Part shown: piece after piece, positions 1 through 14,161 of the stretch
Layout: every line of letters begins with the position of its first letter
Position numbering within the stretch: the stretch's first letter is position 1
Source of the DNA: Balanoglossus misakiensis
Taxonomy: Eukaryota; Hemichordata
DNA length: 64,000 nucleotides
Assembly: GCA_040954595.2 (NCBI GenBank)
Contig: CM082592.2
Location: forward strand, 3,038,001 to 3,102,000
Direction of reading: 5' to 3'
Translations under genes and position numbers: made by a program
The notes under the pieces: generated by a model
Told to the model about the DNA's origin: nothing
What the model saw: the letters and a program-made list of their open reading frames with translations, nothing else
Databases searched by the model: none

Positions 1-371
1 AAGTGTGACTCACACTTTTGTGCTAAGTCGCAATCTGCGAACATCGCAAATGGTATCTGCGACTGCTGAAGACATGAATAATTTACCATCTGATCAAAAC
101 CAGAAACCCAAAATGTCTCAGCCCATCATGGGCCATGTCAAGGTGATCATCGACAAGCACTGAACCCTTTGCAAATGCACTGCCAGGACACTCTATTCAT
201 ACTTAACAGAATGTAAGGAGGTTACTATGTGTGGAAAACTGTCAGAGATTGAATAAACTCTCGCGGTTTAAAAATAACTGCGATGATCTTAGACATCATT
301 TTAAGGGGCCGCAAATATCATTTGGGACACTAGCAGATAGCGACTTGCGACAAAAGTGCGACTCACACTTT
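1..371. repeat. MITE-like element with terminal inverted repeats
   Basis: The left end (1-20, aagtgtgactcacacttttg) is mirrored by an inverted copy at 351-371. The inner parts also pair imperfectly, for example the gtcgc-ATCTGC blocks on both sides. There is no coding capacity. The element lies in the HEI10-like intron or 3' region and may start left of the window. Confidence 0.55.
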
Positions 372-568
372 CGGTTGCAGATAGCCTTCTGAGGGACCTC
401 TCCATACATGCAATGATGAGTCGTTCCTTGGTATTTGTAAAATCATGCAAGCCATCTCTCTTCTATAATTTTCACATTATTTTTTACTAACAGAACAAGT
501 CATCATTGATGTCACAGTCCCCACTGAATCACAAAGCTAGAAAACAATTGTTTACTTGAAAACAATAC

Positions 569-1957
569 CTGATACGACCAGAAAGCTAAAGCCCTTGACG
601 CAATTTCCATAATGACCTCAGGTCGTTGCCCTGCCAGCACCATCTATATGAAAAACAAACATAATGATCTTACTAAAAATCATTGCTTTACTATCGAAAA
701 GAATTTGATGAAATTCAAAATAAGTGAATCCCAGTAAAACAACTCATTGTTATTTCAGGGCATGAATATTGCCTGGACATCAGATATAATGACAATCTGA
801 TTAGCATTAGACTAAGATTTGATAGTTTGTTTCTGTGTTTGTTCTTTTCCTCTCTGAGTTGTTTTTCAGTAAATGCATTTGTCATGTCTATGGACTGAGA
901 GTGAAAGTGGTGTATGTGTGAAAGTAAAAGTGCTGCTACAGAATACAGTGTTTGCTGAAGTAAAGATGACTTACAGATTTGTACTGTTCACTGGGATTCA
1001 TATCAATTCTCACAATATCAAACTTGCCAGCTAAACTTGTTTCACCTGAAAGAAACCATCATTCGATAAATAGTGAATTAATTAAAGACACTTGTTTTGT
1101 TTTTCAACGTCTTGCAGTGAATTGATCAGACAGGGTGGTTGATACTACCAATTATTATTACACATATGATTTTTTATCAAACATATGCTATTCTCACCCT
1201 TAACAACAATGGGAAAGGCTCAGGTTGCATTTTCTAGAAATCTAGTATTCTCATCAATTAATTATATCATTGTACATGTGTTGAAGCTTAACGCGTTACG
1301 GCAAATAACGCTATCATAGTTGTCCTTTTTTGCATGATGTACTGGGTAAGGGCAAGGTGCTAAAACAAGTCGCATCTACATAATTTTGAAACTTGAATTT
1401 AACACAAAATTATTGGGTGCCATACTTCTGGACACCTGGTACCACCACTCTAAGTGGTTTAAAGACGACCAAATATAGTAATGGTCTTTCCTTGGACCTG
1501 GTGACTTTTTATCCTGTATGATAATAATTATTAGACCTGATTTTATGCCATATCATGTATCTACGGTAAATCACATTCAGATCTCAGAGAGTCAGAATGT
1601 TGCAATCATGATTGAAGTCTAACTTACACGCTGGGCAACTGTACGATTTATTGAACTCTCTGGCTCCATCTTCATCACAAAAGACATCTACATTCAGTTA
1701 AGGAATATTCTACAGATATAAATATATAACGCAAGAATCCTGAAGGCATTCTCACCATCATGTACTCTCCAGATGGTCTGTAACATTGCATATAATCAAC
1801 AGATTCCATCATCTTGTGAAATGTACGTTTATAACAACATTTATGGCAGAATTGGAGGTTGGATTTCACAAATAAGGATACGAGAACATGATGTAACCCA
1901 TGAAAATGTTGATAGACGCTTCCTGCATTTCTTGTAATTACACATCAGATCATCCAT
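569..1957 (-). CDS. CCNB1IP1: CCNB1IP1/HEI10-like RING E3 ligase, 5' part (partial at window edge)
   Basis: Four coding exons on the minus strand: 1957-1882, 1687-1628, 1045-975 and 643-569. They join in phase into 94 residues starting at the ATG at 1957. The N-terminal half is a RING-type zinc finger with CNYKKC, then CSHVFCDEDGA, then SCPAC. After it come SLAGKFDIVRIDMNPSEQYK and MVLAGQRPEVIMEIASRAL, which I recognise as the segment following the RING in vertebrate CCNB1IP1 (HEI10). That family is a ubiquitin/SUMO-type E3 that marks and stabilises meiotic crossover sites. The coiled-coil and C-terminal exons would lie left of position 1. The start codon follows a good acceptor (tttcag), so the 5' untranslated leader is on a separate exon. 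Identification is from remembered family sequence and should be firm; function here is by homology. Confidence 0.9.
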
Positions 1958-2531
1958 CTGAAATAAATCTGGTCTGTAAAAATAAAAGAAAACACAATTA
2001 CCACAGGCATTTAGCTCCATACAAGGAAAACTGTAGTACACTATACTATACTCCCTTGTATTGAGTTGTCACATTGTCAAAGTCTTGTGGTACTCCAGGA
2101 TTCGATGTGAGACAAATATTTCCAATGATTCTGTCTCCATGCACAAGTAATCTATACGATCTTATTAAAGTATAATTCTTATATTGCATTCTGCATAATA
2201 AATTATCTCCACATGCTGATAAAAAGTAACAAGGTGACAGCAATAAAATGCATGCAAAATAGCATGATATAAAATAAAGGATATGGTTTGGAAAGATACA
2301 TGTGACATGCCAGAACCTACATATATAATCTGATTTTAAAAGATGTGACCAGCAGTGCATCCAGTCAGTAGATCATCAAGATACTAGTATATCCTATAAT
2401 GTGTCGTAACACATAGCCTATGTGTTACGACACACGTGCACAGGCTACAACATGAACATCGATGATGATATCCATCATGTCTGCGTATAAAAAAAATGGC
2501 TAATTTAATCATTTCGATATTACTTTCTTAC

Positions 2532-2645
2532 CTGAGTCAGTAAGATGAGTCTCGAAAGAAGAATTAAACCTCAGATTTCCCACGTTATACCAGTTTACCG
2601 CAGATTTTGCGAAGATCACAGTTTCTCACTCTTGGCACGCTGAGA
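2532..2645 (-). other. Probable 5' untranslated exon of the HEI10-like gene
   Basis: On the minus strand a strong donor (CTCAG then gtaag) ends an exon at 2532, which would splice to the acceptor just before the coding ATG at 1957. The segment above it has no useful open frame, so it fits a noncoding leader exon. The upper end is approximate because no transcription start can be read directly. Confidence 0.55.
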
Positions 2646-3120
2646 GTATGCTGTGTGTGGGACCAGAGTGTGAGAACAAACAAATCGATCCCACACTTTA
2701 TTGAATCGAAAGCTGTATATGACGCGAGCGCTGATTGGATGACAAAGCGTTCTTTAGTTTAATGCGCTAAATGTTATCCAATGGCGCTATGTGTATTATA
2801 CGAACAGAGACTACAACGTGCCATGGCCAGACGACAGTTCCAGAGTCATCTATTCAATGTTTTTAATACGAATTTAAGCAACAGGCGGAACTGAGTGTAG
2901 CCTGGCTCAGGGCTCGGCCGCCGTGAGGGGATTGCCGAGTTCAGAACAGCGCCGTGAGTGGCAAGAGTTGCTATATCTTCACTTAAGGTCATTCTGCGGT
3001 AACCTTTGACCTCGCATGTCAACACAACACTCGAAGTCAGGCACTGAGTCAGGCACTTCCAGTTTCATTGCCCTGTTCCGTGATCGTTAGTATTACCAAT
3101 GGTTAACGGGTTCTAGTAAG
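2645..3120. promoter_or_regulatory. Bidirectional promoter between the HEI10-like and MGH1-like genes
   Basis: The divergent leaders of the two genes leave under 500 bp between them. The interval has CCAAT-type boxes in both orientations (gattgg near 2732, ccaatgg near 2778) and a more CpG-rich stretch with several CG dinucleotides from about 2715 to 3010. No clear TATA box stands at a fixed distance from either start. This fits a shared housekeeping-type promoter; it is an inference from layout and composition. Confidence 0.55.
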
Positions 3121-6100
3121 ATGTCGGCAGAAAAACAACGATTAGTGCAAGACAAGGAACGGACACATAACTGGAAACGATGGGGTCCTTTCTTGTCAGA
3201 ACGGCAGTGGGGAACTGTAAGAGAAGATTACAGTGCGGATGGGAGCTGGTAAGTGAAAAAAAACAGATTATTATGAATCCTGAGGCAGGTCGCCCCCGGA
3301 GATCGCGATCTCTTTATCTTCTTATTTGTGACATTGTCTTTATCACTCTGCAATATTACGCTCATTCGTCTTGCATCTAGGCACCAATATAGCCTTACTT
3401 CCTTTAGCGAATGTGGCACCGCACCGACAATGATTTGCATTTTGTAGTGATGTTTGCACGGGGGAGTCACTTATATACTAATATGTTACGTGGCTTTCTT
3501 TGAATATTTTAACTGTTTCAGAAATTGTGCTGAAGACTTACTATGCACGGGGTGTGTGTAACTATATGTAAATTTTGATGTGTATTTTGGTGAATTGGAG
3601 TTTCTTTTAGTATTTCGAATATGACATTTAAAATAAGGTAGTCACCCCCGTTCACAGCACTTGTCTAGGTACCCCACCCGCTCGGTTGTGGTCACTGGGC
3701 ATTGTAAATTTGTATGTGATGACCATGACCCGATTACAATACTGCCGCTTCCATCAATTAAAAGAAAACTTTGAACTCACAAATGTATGGTTTGATAAGT
3801 GCTATTTTCCAGTTAAATTCTGCATGACCTGAATAAAATTGACGTTTATGCACTTGGTATCACAATTTCCAAACAATTTTCATTGGGAGTTCGAATTTTA
3901 ATTATCTGGTTAAAATTTGTATATGCACTCATACTAAGGGTTAACTTTTATAATACTTCAGTGCTTAAATGGGTGAATGGTTGTAAAGTTTTAAAATAAA
4001 TGTCACAATTCCCAAAAGTTGCAGCTCATGGGGCTTTGAAGGGACTGCAGCTGGTAAAATTTAAGTATTTTTATTTTGTGTATGCTCAGGTTCTCGTTCT
4101 AGCTCCACACAAGTTGTTGACATACCATGTACATGTGCATGTACATGTACATGTATTTGGATCAGCTAAATTCTTTATACACTGTACATGTATTTGTATA
4201 CCAGCAATTATTGTTGGCAATTGAATTTTAGTCTGAACTATACAGCTTCAAAGTTGTTGACAACTGTAAGATAACCTGATATTTAGATTTAGAAGAACAA
4301 CAAATTTGGTTCTTGCACACATCATAACAGTGAAATGTTGTTCAGCTGTTCACTTGATTTAATTTTCTCTGCTTGTAAAAATTGGTGAAAATGCAACATG
4401 AGAGTTCTGATACACATGGAGCAACAAGCATCATGAATATGGATGGGATGTTCTTAAAATAGTGCCATTCTTGAATATTAGTGCTGATAACTATTGTCAT
4501 GTAATTTGTGTATATATGTGTGACATAACAATGTGAATTGTCCTGTGGGTACAAGTCCACTAAAGTCTACATCAAATATCTGTGTAATTTGTAAACTGAT
4601 GTTTTGTGCACATGTAACTGTCTCTATGTCCTGGTGTTCTGGTAAATAAAATGTTTATTTCCCTTCAAATTGTGATATAAAAGGAAAAAAAAGGGAAACT
4701 GATTTTTTAAATATATTTTTTCAGCTGGGATTACTTCCCTCATGACCAAGCACGATCCAGGGCATATCGTTGGGGAGAAGATGGTTTATTGGGAATCACC
4801 GATAGACAGTGTAGATTATGTTTTTCCTTGGCATTGTGGAATGGTAAAGATTCTATTCTGAAGGAAAGACTATTTGGTCTCACAGGTAATTTTGCAAATT
4901 CTCAGCTGTACTTACACGAGCCATTTTGAATAAAGATGGTTTTATATGATGACTTTCCTTTTTCACTGTTTTTATTTGCACATTTGCTTTTTTTGCTGAT
5001 AGTTTCTTGTCTTGCTGCTATAGGAATAGGATGCTCAGTAATCTACCATATGTGTGACTAATTGAATGTCACACTTCTAAGTATCTGGGATCAGATTTAT
5101 TGCACGAGTTGAAGATACGTTTTTCTCAAAAACAGGCTTTTAGTAATGTAATTTATGCTAATTTCAATTGTTTGCAATTGTAAATGTATAATAAATTATA
5201 ATGATTGATCTTTCAACACCGACAAGTAGATGATATAAAACTACAAAACAACAACAAAAACTGAAGAGCTGGAGTCAATTACGTGTAGCTGTTAAAAATA
5301 ATCATGTCTCTCTCTCCTATCTGAAAGGACCACAAGGAAACCATGGAGAAGATTGCAAGGAAAATTATTACTACTTGGATTCAAGTCCCACTCATAGCTA
5401 CATGAAAGCATTGTATAAATATCCACAAGGCGAATATCCATATTCTCTTCTGGAAGAAGAAAATAAAAGAAGAGGAGTGGGAGATCCGGAGTTTGAATTG
5501 GAAGACACAGGTATCTGGATCTGATTTGTCAAAGGAGTTTTATGGAATGGTTCTCATTGATTCCTTTTTTAATAGCCATGTACATCTGTGTCAACATTTG
5601 TGAAATTAAGCTGGGTAAAATCTCGACAATTTCCTAGAACTTCAAGGGTGACCCCAGTTAGACTTCGACAAAATTTATGCAACTGAAAGATGAATATATA
5701 AGGTCACAGTTTAAAGTGTCAGTGCCATGCTCTTGATTTCCAATCAAAATCTTTGTCCTAGGAGCATTTTCAAACATTGCCTACTGTGTTGATTCGAAAA
5801 AAAATTTGCGTGGCACGGCAGCGATATTTGCTGGTTTTCTGAACACATGACAAGTCTGGCAATTCATACTCCAAACTTAGTGGGCCTTTGCACATGGCCT
5901 GCTGGCACATGCTTGACGTGCAGTGGACTATTTGCATAATCTGCCCTACAAATGAAGCCAGCTCATGCTCGTACATTAGCGCAGCGCATCGCCCTCCGCT
6001 ACACATCGGGCGATACCCGGCGCTAATGTCCTAGTGCATACTTTACAATATTTTCATAATAACCTCATACTATTTCTTTTGTAGGAGTCTTCAAGGAAAA

Positions 6101-9100
6101 CAGATACTGGGATGTGTATGCAGAGTACGCCAAGAACACACCAAATGATGTGTTGTGTAAAATCACTGTTGCCAACCGCGGTCCAGATGCTGCGACTATT
6201 CATGTTCTTCCACAGCTGTGGTTTAGAAATACTTGGATCTGGGGTTGCACTCATGAGGGCTGCACAATGAAACCTGTTATGAGATTACAGAAAGATGGAT
6301 CAGTATATTGTCATCACGAAAGTCTAGGTAATACATGTAGCAGTTCTCTGTGTACCTCATATCTTTATTTCCTTACTGTACAAGTCCCATGATAAAATAT
6401 GTTAGATATATAAAACTAACTGCAATACTAAAAATAATCATATTCTACACTTTCAAATTCTTAGGGGAGAAGTTCACATACATACATCCTTCCCGAATAC
6501 ATTGCAATGATGTAAATTTATTTCAAGAAAAGAGCTTGTTACATGTACTACAACATTTTTTTATTTCATTCCTTGCAGGGAAATATTTATTTGTGGCTGA
6601 TGATGCACCTGATGGAAGCAAACCACCATTACTATTCACTGAAAATGAAACCAACACTGTTAAACTATTCAACACAGAGACCTACACTACCTATGTCAGA
6701 GATGCTTTCCACAGATATGTGATCAACGGTAAGACAGTGATTATTCTCATCGATAGCAAAATGACATGACATTCACAACAATTTTAGAATCTTATGTAAA
6801 TCACATATTCTAGCTTGTGAAATTATGTTTCCATTTATAGAGTAGACCTACAGTGTTTCTTCCAGAGTGCGGCCTTACGTCTTTTGACACAAAAATAAAC
6901 AACATGTCCCCCTGAAATTCTGGCTGTGGGTCACGGGGACATTACCGTAATAAAGCAGATATGAACTGAATATGCTCACGTGTTTATTGTTTGATAAAGA
7001 CTAGGAATGTTTAGCATTTAATTATCTGTAAAGACTGCTGTTGGTCTTGGATATGTGTGTAGGAAGTGTGTACATGTACATATCAAATTATAATTATTAT
7101 AAACACATTCATCTCATATCTGGTTCAAAGGAGGGATGAAAAAGGCGCCCTCTGTGGCAATATTGACAAAATTCATGCCCTCATACAGTGGTGTCAGTAT
7201 TTTCTCCAAAATTGCAAACTTTTAGGAATTTTGAATTCATCTCAAGACACTTTCTCCAAGAACACTCCAGATCATATCAACTCAAAATACAACTCAAAAT
7301 TAATTTTATTTGTGTGGGTAATGACCCAGGAAGTGATAGGTCTGACAATTTTACTTTTTTCTTTTAGGTCAGAAAGATGCAGTCAATCCTAGGACTCACG
7401 GTACCAAAGTATCACCGCATTACATCTTGCATGTGCCTGCAGGAGAGTCGGTTACAATTCGTCAAAGATTTTTTGATAAAGCAGAAGATCCAGAACAACC
7501 CTATTTTGGAGCCAAATTTGAAGAGATATTTGAAGCTAGAAAAAGTGAAGCTGATGAGTTTTATGATACAGTAAGTATTTGTTAGTAAAATTTGCTGTTC
7601 AAAGGTTTGGGTATATACAATTCCAATAGTGTAATGTTTTTTGGCTAATACTGATAGCTACGTGCTGACAAGTGTTTTTGTATTCATGTATCTGTATCTG
7701 TATTATATTAATTTTATAATATGTTTGCCTGTATATTAAGCTGTATTTGTGTGTAAATATCAGTTGTGTGTCTTTAATGTCACATGTTGGTATAATGTGC
7801 CATTGGTATGTTTATTCAAAGGTTTTTGTGTTGGTATATAATGTTCAATCACATATCACCAGTGTTCAAACAACGTCAGCTCAGTAGTGAATCCCAAAGG
7901 TAAAGTTGAGCAAAGATGCTTTCTTGTCCTGAATAAATGTGATCAATTCTAAGTATTTTTCATGCTGCTTTTTTGTGTATATATACATGACAGGTCTTGT
8001 ACACTTAAATAACCAGAAATTGAAGCATTTTTTCATTCAAACCACAGTCAACAGTGTGAAGGTACACAGTCACCCCTAATTTACATATGCCCATATATGG
8101 CTGAAATAGTGTATTCGAGTGTTCTAAAGAACATATGGTGGCGCTCTTTTTTTCCGCATGTGCCACCCACTGAAAGTCTGTGATTGGCTAGATCTCAATT
8201 TACCGTGGTAACTGTAGCTAAATATGCATAGGTGACCGTATACCTTTAATAAACACCATAAAAACTCTTTGTAATTATGCTGTACCTGTGTCTATTTCTT
8301 CACTTGCAGGTCTTCAAAAAGGGTTACAGTCAAGAACACAAGAATGTAGTCAGACAGTGTTATGCTAGTCTCTTGTGGAGCAAGCAGTTCTATCATTACA
8401 TTATCAAGGATTGGTTGTGTGGAGATAAAGAACAGCCAGAACCACCAGAGAGTAGAAAACAAGGAAGAAATGTTGACTGGAAACACTTATTCAACAGAGA
8501 TGTCATCTCAATGCCTGATAAGTGGGAGTACCCGTGGGTAAGTGTCAACTGTTGATAATCCCCAAGCTGTTGTGTTGTCAGTTCGTGTAGCTGATAAATG
8601 GGAGTATCCAGGGGTTCCTTTGCATTCATTTTGAATTATAGGTGATTCTGGTGGATGAAACAGTAAACATTACTGAAAACTACATTTTGATATTAAGTCT
8701 GTTAACCTGAGCATCCACCTTCTGGCGAATCTGTCTTACAATGAAACTCTGTTGTTCTTTGGAGGATCATGACAAATATTTCTTGCTTCAGGTATCATGA
8801 GTAAAATTTCACATTTCCTGATAACTTTAGAAAACTACCATTTGAATTTTTTCTCTCAAATGTTGTCTTTATAAGAACTACTTTGTCTTTATAAGAACTT
8901 CAAGACTCACCTATTCACCATACAGTATTCAACTTTTTGATTTGACAGTATGCTTCATGGGATCTTGCCTTTCACATGATACCGATGGCCAGAGTGGATC
9001 CGGAGTTTGCAAAGGACCAACTTTTGCTCTTTCTCAGAGAATGGTTTCTGGCACCAAATGGACAAGTAAGTGAGAACAGTGGGCCAATATCCCATACACA

Positions 9101-12100
9101 AACCACTGGTACTTGAAATTACCCACAACTCTCAGCTTTGTATCTCCAGAAGTTGACTTTCCACTCTACTTTTCATGAAACATCTAAATTAGTAATTTTA
9201 GGGAAAGTTTAGCAAGGTTAACTTTTAACTGTACATGTATGTGCAAGTTTTGGGTACGCTTATTCAGGAAAAGCCAGTTTTGCCATGTACAACGGACACA
9301 ATTTTTTTATGTTTGCCACAGTTGCACATCCCTGTCTTTTCTACTGTCTATGGTTCACTGCACTTTAATTAATAACGCCATTCTGCAGTGATGAGCGTTG
9401 ATGGATTCACTGAGAGTGAATTGTGAATTTTAAAGCTGGGCATTGCTGTAATGTGGGCACAGACCAACCACTTTTCTATGAATAGCTTCTCAACTTCTTG
9501 GTAGTATTCACAGTTTATAGTAGATGAAAGACAGCTAGATATACAATTAATGGAAGCATGCCATTTGCATTGACTTTTTTCCACTTGAATAGATGCCAGC
9601 CTATGAATTTGAATTTGGTGATGTCAATCCACCAGTCCATGCATGGAGTGTGTTCAGAGTGTTTAAAATGGTAGCACCACGTGGTGAGAGGGATAGACTG
9701 TTCCTGTCGAGATGCTTTCAGAAGTTGATGTTGAACTTCACATGGTAAGTACGGTAGTCTTGGTTACCCAGACTCCTCTGTTTCTTCCGCTGCTCTCCAG
9801 AAAAGAGTCTGGGGAAATACTATAGAACGATTTGTAAAACAAAATGGCCGCTGTCAGGATTCGATCAGCCACTGTGATTGGTGGAAAGGTAGAATTTTAA
9901 AGCTAGAAATACCAGCAGTATGTACAAATCATATGTTGCCCTTGTTGCAGGTGGGTCAATCGTAAAGATCCAGAAGGGAAGAACATCTTCTCCGGTGGCT
10001 TCCTTGGCTTGGATAACATTGGAGTCTTTGACCGATCAAAACCTCTGCCGACTGGAGGGACATTAGAACAGGTAAAGTGAAGATAGTTCATGCAGGATCT
10101 ATATCAATTCATAATTTTCTTATGAGTGACAGAGGATAATAAGATGGTTGGTGCCACACCACTTATTATATGTGGGTCACACAGGGACCATTAAGACGTT
10201 TCTGAAACCTCTCCACAACCCATTGTCTATGGGGCCGAGCCTCAGCGCCTATACATAAACTTTGTGTGTGCACAAAGGATTAATGCTCTGTGTTCACCAT
10301 AGGCAAATAGTGTCTCTGAAACATTACAAATTTTACCCTGTGTGAACCTGGTATTATTCATAAACTCACCTCAGGTCACTTCCTGAGTTGATCACAAAAA
10401 TCAGGACTCTGTCTACAATATGAACATGTTGAAATTGAAGCAATGTTACTGTATCATTATGTACCGGTAGGTGGATTTTGAAATCATTATCTTCATGGAT
10501 ACCAATTGAAACATGCAGTGATGCTAACTGTGTTTTCTCTTGCAGGCTGATGGCACTGCTTGGGTGGCCTTTTTCTGTGTAGTCATGCTGGATATTGCAC
10601 TGGAATTGGCTATCACTGATCCCAGCTATGAGGATATGGCCAGCAAATTCTTTGAACATTTTGTGTCTATCGTGGATGCTATGAATCAATTTGCCGGTGG
10701 TGGAGGTAGGTGTAATGTCATTGTATAGATTTCTATTCTGATTCTCATTGATAGTGTTTGATAGTTTTGTTTGTAAATTACGGAAACTTGAGAATGAAGT
10801 CTGATGATGTAGATTTGAATGGTGTGTGTGTGTCACTGTGCAACACCGTGACAGCCATTGGACACAAACGGCATTACCAATTCTAAATTGTTGCTTTTTT
10901 ATTTGGGGAAACCATATTACAGTTACTGGCCTATTGGTCATAAAAATATGGCATTCATACCTGGTTTTAGTACTAAACTACACGACAGGTTTTCATTTGC
11001 AAATGAATGTTCTAATCAGTCTTCCTGTTTACTTGATAATTGGTGATTGAAGAAAAATTAAAGCGCTTACTCATTGGATTAAAACAGCCTAATTTTGAAT
11101 TGTGTATTAAAGTTTACCGTTCCACCCATGAACATAAGCAAATGCCTTGAAGAAACATTTCCTTGTTTAACCCTATTGCTACTGGGTGTCATACCTGTCT
11201 AGAGTGTCAAGTCCCTTGTATATGCCATTTTTCTTCTTAAACGTATTTCTTAAACGTCTTGACATGGCTCTCATACATACTTAGACACACTTGGCAGTCT
11301 GAACCCCCTGTAAAATGTACCAAATCGCACTGGCTTGCACTGTATTGGTCTGTGGGTCTTGTATAGGCCCTACTGATTAACATGCACTTGGCAGTCTAAC
11401 AGGCCTGGGAGCCAGGATTCTAGGCACCCTGGAAATCAAACCAGTTTCAACTGACTTGGCAGCGTTATGGTTAAGATTAACATATCTGATACTGATCACA
11501 TTTGTGCAGGTTTGTGGGATGACGAAGATGGGTTTTACTATGATGTTTTGAGAACTGATCACCACACAATCCCACTTCGTATTCGATCCATGGTGGGCCT
11601 CGTACCCCTGTACGCTGTACTGGTTCTGGACGAAGACAAATTGGCGCGGTTGGAAGGATTTCTGAAACGAACAAAGTGGTTTCTGAAATACAGAAGCGAT
11701 TTATCATCAAAGGTACAGTCATTTCTGCTGTCACTTTTCATGAAGTCTGAATGCCTGTCTAAATGACACATGTGGTGTGAGTGCGTATGATGATGAACTG
11801 TGGTTTGACTGTATGAAACATTGTTTAGATTGGCAAGCGCTTTTAGTGGTGCTGAATAATTTAAGTACTAAAATTATTGAAACCAAATCAGGAGTCCAAT
11901 TCTCTACTGATCGGTTGTGTAGTTTCATTGGCTTTCAGTTTTGTGAACTTTTTCAATATTTTGACCAATTTACAACATTATTGGGGTAGCCATTTCATGA
12001 CATAATGGTATAGAAACTACTGGCTCTGGTGCAGACTGCCAAGTTAGATGGGTTGTATGTGCTTAATATAACAGCGAAGATGTTAACATTCTCTACAACA

Positions 12101-14161
12101 ATATTTTTTGACAGATAGCATACATGACTAAAGATGGTGTCAAAGGTCGTCTACTGTTGGCTATTCCATCAAGAGAAAGGCTGCAGAAAATGTTACGCTA
12201 TGTTCTGGATGAGAATGAATTTCTCTCAGACTATGGGATCAGGTCATTGTCGAAGGTGATATTTCATATTTTCTTACTTTTATTTTGAACCATACATGAC
12301 TCCAACTTTCTCTTGTGTCTCCATACTGCAGGCAGCTGTTACGTGCACAAACATGAACTTTGAAAAAAAAATTATACCTGTCAGATATTCAGGGTGTAAC
12401 AATGATCAGAATTAGCCCTTTTTTTACCTTCATGAACCAAGATTTTGTTATATGTGTGAGCAATATCAAAACACACACAAAACATACATGCCCACATGTA
12501 TACACACACATGATAGCCCATTTTCTTTGGCATTCAATGTGATCAAGCAGAAATGATTTTCTATAATTGCCTGATTTGTTTTGATCAATCTGTACAGGTA
12601 CACAAGGATCATCCATTTGTAATACATGCTGGAGGTCAGGATTATTGTGTCAGCTATGTACCTGGTGAATCCGACACATATCTGTTCGGTGGCAACAGTA
12701 ACTGGAGAGGACCAATGTGGTTGTGTGGTAAGTGTAAAGCCACAAATGATGTGTTTTCCCTAGAAAGGCAGGAAATGACCTGTTTGTTGTGGGTATGCAA
12801 CCTGCAGAAAACTATAATCACCCTTGACTGTGTGTTGTTAGGGATGTGGGGCTATGGAAGGGGTTTTTACCTGCCATTGTGGTAGGACGCCGTCCAACTA
12901 CCCCGACAAACTTCAAACTAATGGTACATTGTAACCTTGAGGGGCATAGCTGTGTATTGCTACTAAAATTACTGAAAAGATTTGTTTTACTTCTCAGCCA
13001 TTTGATATATAAATATATACCAAAGAAGCTTATAATTACACTCAGTGTCTTTCTGTCTTTCTGTCTTCAGTGTTTCAACCAACTTTAGACAGCATGAGAG
13101 ACATTGTGACCCACAGCAGGTTAGAAAGGGGGGAACATCATATTTCGAGGACCATGTTAGGGACTTCGTTTATCAGTGTCAACACAGCCTAGACAACATT
13201 CCATTACACACAGGGCCTAAAAATTATTAACGCAAGAGATTGTAAGGATGTGTGAAAAAATGATCTAATTTTATTAATTTTCTTCTTACAGTGAATTATT
13301 TGATCATTGAAGCACTCGAGAGGTACGATTACTTCTACGGTGAGGAGTTCCAAGCCGAGTTTCCAACAGGATCTGGGAAATACATGCGTCTCTCTCATGT
13401 GGCCCAAGAGTTGGCCCACCGACTGACGAAACTCTTCACCCCAGATGAAACTGGTAGAAGACCATGCCATGGTGACAACCTGAAATACAGGGATGATCCG
13501 CACTGGAAGGAACTGGTTCTGTTCTATGAGTATTTCCATGGTGACACTGGTCGAGGGTGTGGTGCTAGGTGAGTTATTATCAAAAATCATACACTTTCAT
13601 TGAAAATGCAATGGAGCCAATCAGAAAGGATGTCTCAAGATGAGAATAATAGTGACCATACACATGATTAATGATTGGCTAATTCAATAGTGAGCTTTGC
13701 CATAAATCTTTAAATGTTCCATTCATAATTCTGCAGATTTCTAAAGAAATATGACAGAGTTTATTTTTTGTGAAGCGTCATGGAGTGAAATTAAGTTCTG
13801 CTCCACCAGAATGAAGTTTTTTTGTTTTCTAAATAGTGTAACTTAAAAAACGGATGAAAGAAAGTTCACTAAATGCTCACACAGTCATACTGGTCTGTGT
13901 TGTCAAAATAGATGTTTAGTACACAGATCCTCAGCAACCAGTTGCTATGCACTTGGCACTGTTATTTTCATATATGACTGTAGACTTTGTTAATTGTTCC
14001 TGGAATCTATGCCAAAATTAGACCCTAAAAAGTGTGATCTTTACTTTTGTTTCAGTCATCAGACCGGTTGGACTGCGGTCATTGCCAATTGTTTTGAAAG
14101 ATGTGCACTGAGAAACGAAAGACTCGCCAAGGAAAAGGCTGATGCTGCTACAACGGAGTAA
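3121..14161 (+). CDS. MGH1-like (GH63-related) glycoside hydrolase, YMR196W-type, 900 aa
   Basis: Sixteen exons join in frame from ATG 3121 to TAA 14161: 3121-3248, 4725-4885, 5328-5510, 6085-6327, 6579-6728, 7368-7570, 8310-8537, 8949-9065, 9593-9744, 9951-10071, 10546-10705, 11510-11712, 12115-12255, 12598-12727, 13292-13568, 14056-14161. The predicted protein has 900 residues, no signal peptide and no membrane segment, so it is probably cytosolic. Family hallmarks are [26 protein letters not shown] near the N-terminus, [12 protein letters not shown] (about residues 433-444), and [11 protein letters not shown] (about 761-771), typical of the (alpha/alpha)6 barrel of MGH1/GH63 enzymes. These hydrolyse alpha-glucosides or mannosylglycerate-type substrates; the true substrate is unknown. 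The Asp in SWDLAFH sits where I would expect a catalytic acid. The start is the first ATG, leading straight into the conserved N-terminus. Confidence 0.93.
4109..4156. repeat. CATGTA-type simple repeat in intron 1
   Basis: A run of alternating catgta/catgtg hexamers in the first, long intron of the glycoside hydrolase gene. It opens a spurious reading frame and needs no coding explanation. Confidence 0.7.
5973..6029. repeat. GC-rich foldback in intron 3 of the MGH1-like gene
   Basis: Arms acattagcgc...atcgccc (5973-5994) and gggcgatacc...gcgctaatgt (6008-6029) are inverted copies around a loop of about 13 bases. It lies just upstream of exon 4 and is much richer in GC than the intron around it. 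It is probably a small mobile-element remnant. Confidence 0.6.

Noticed and set aside
10366-10941. Minus-strand frame of 191 codons
   Set aside because: It lies over exon 11 of the MGH1-like gene (10546-10705) and its introns; the plus-strand exon fits the protein family, so this is a shadow.
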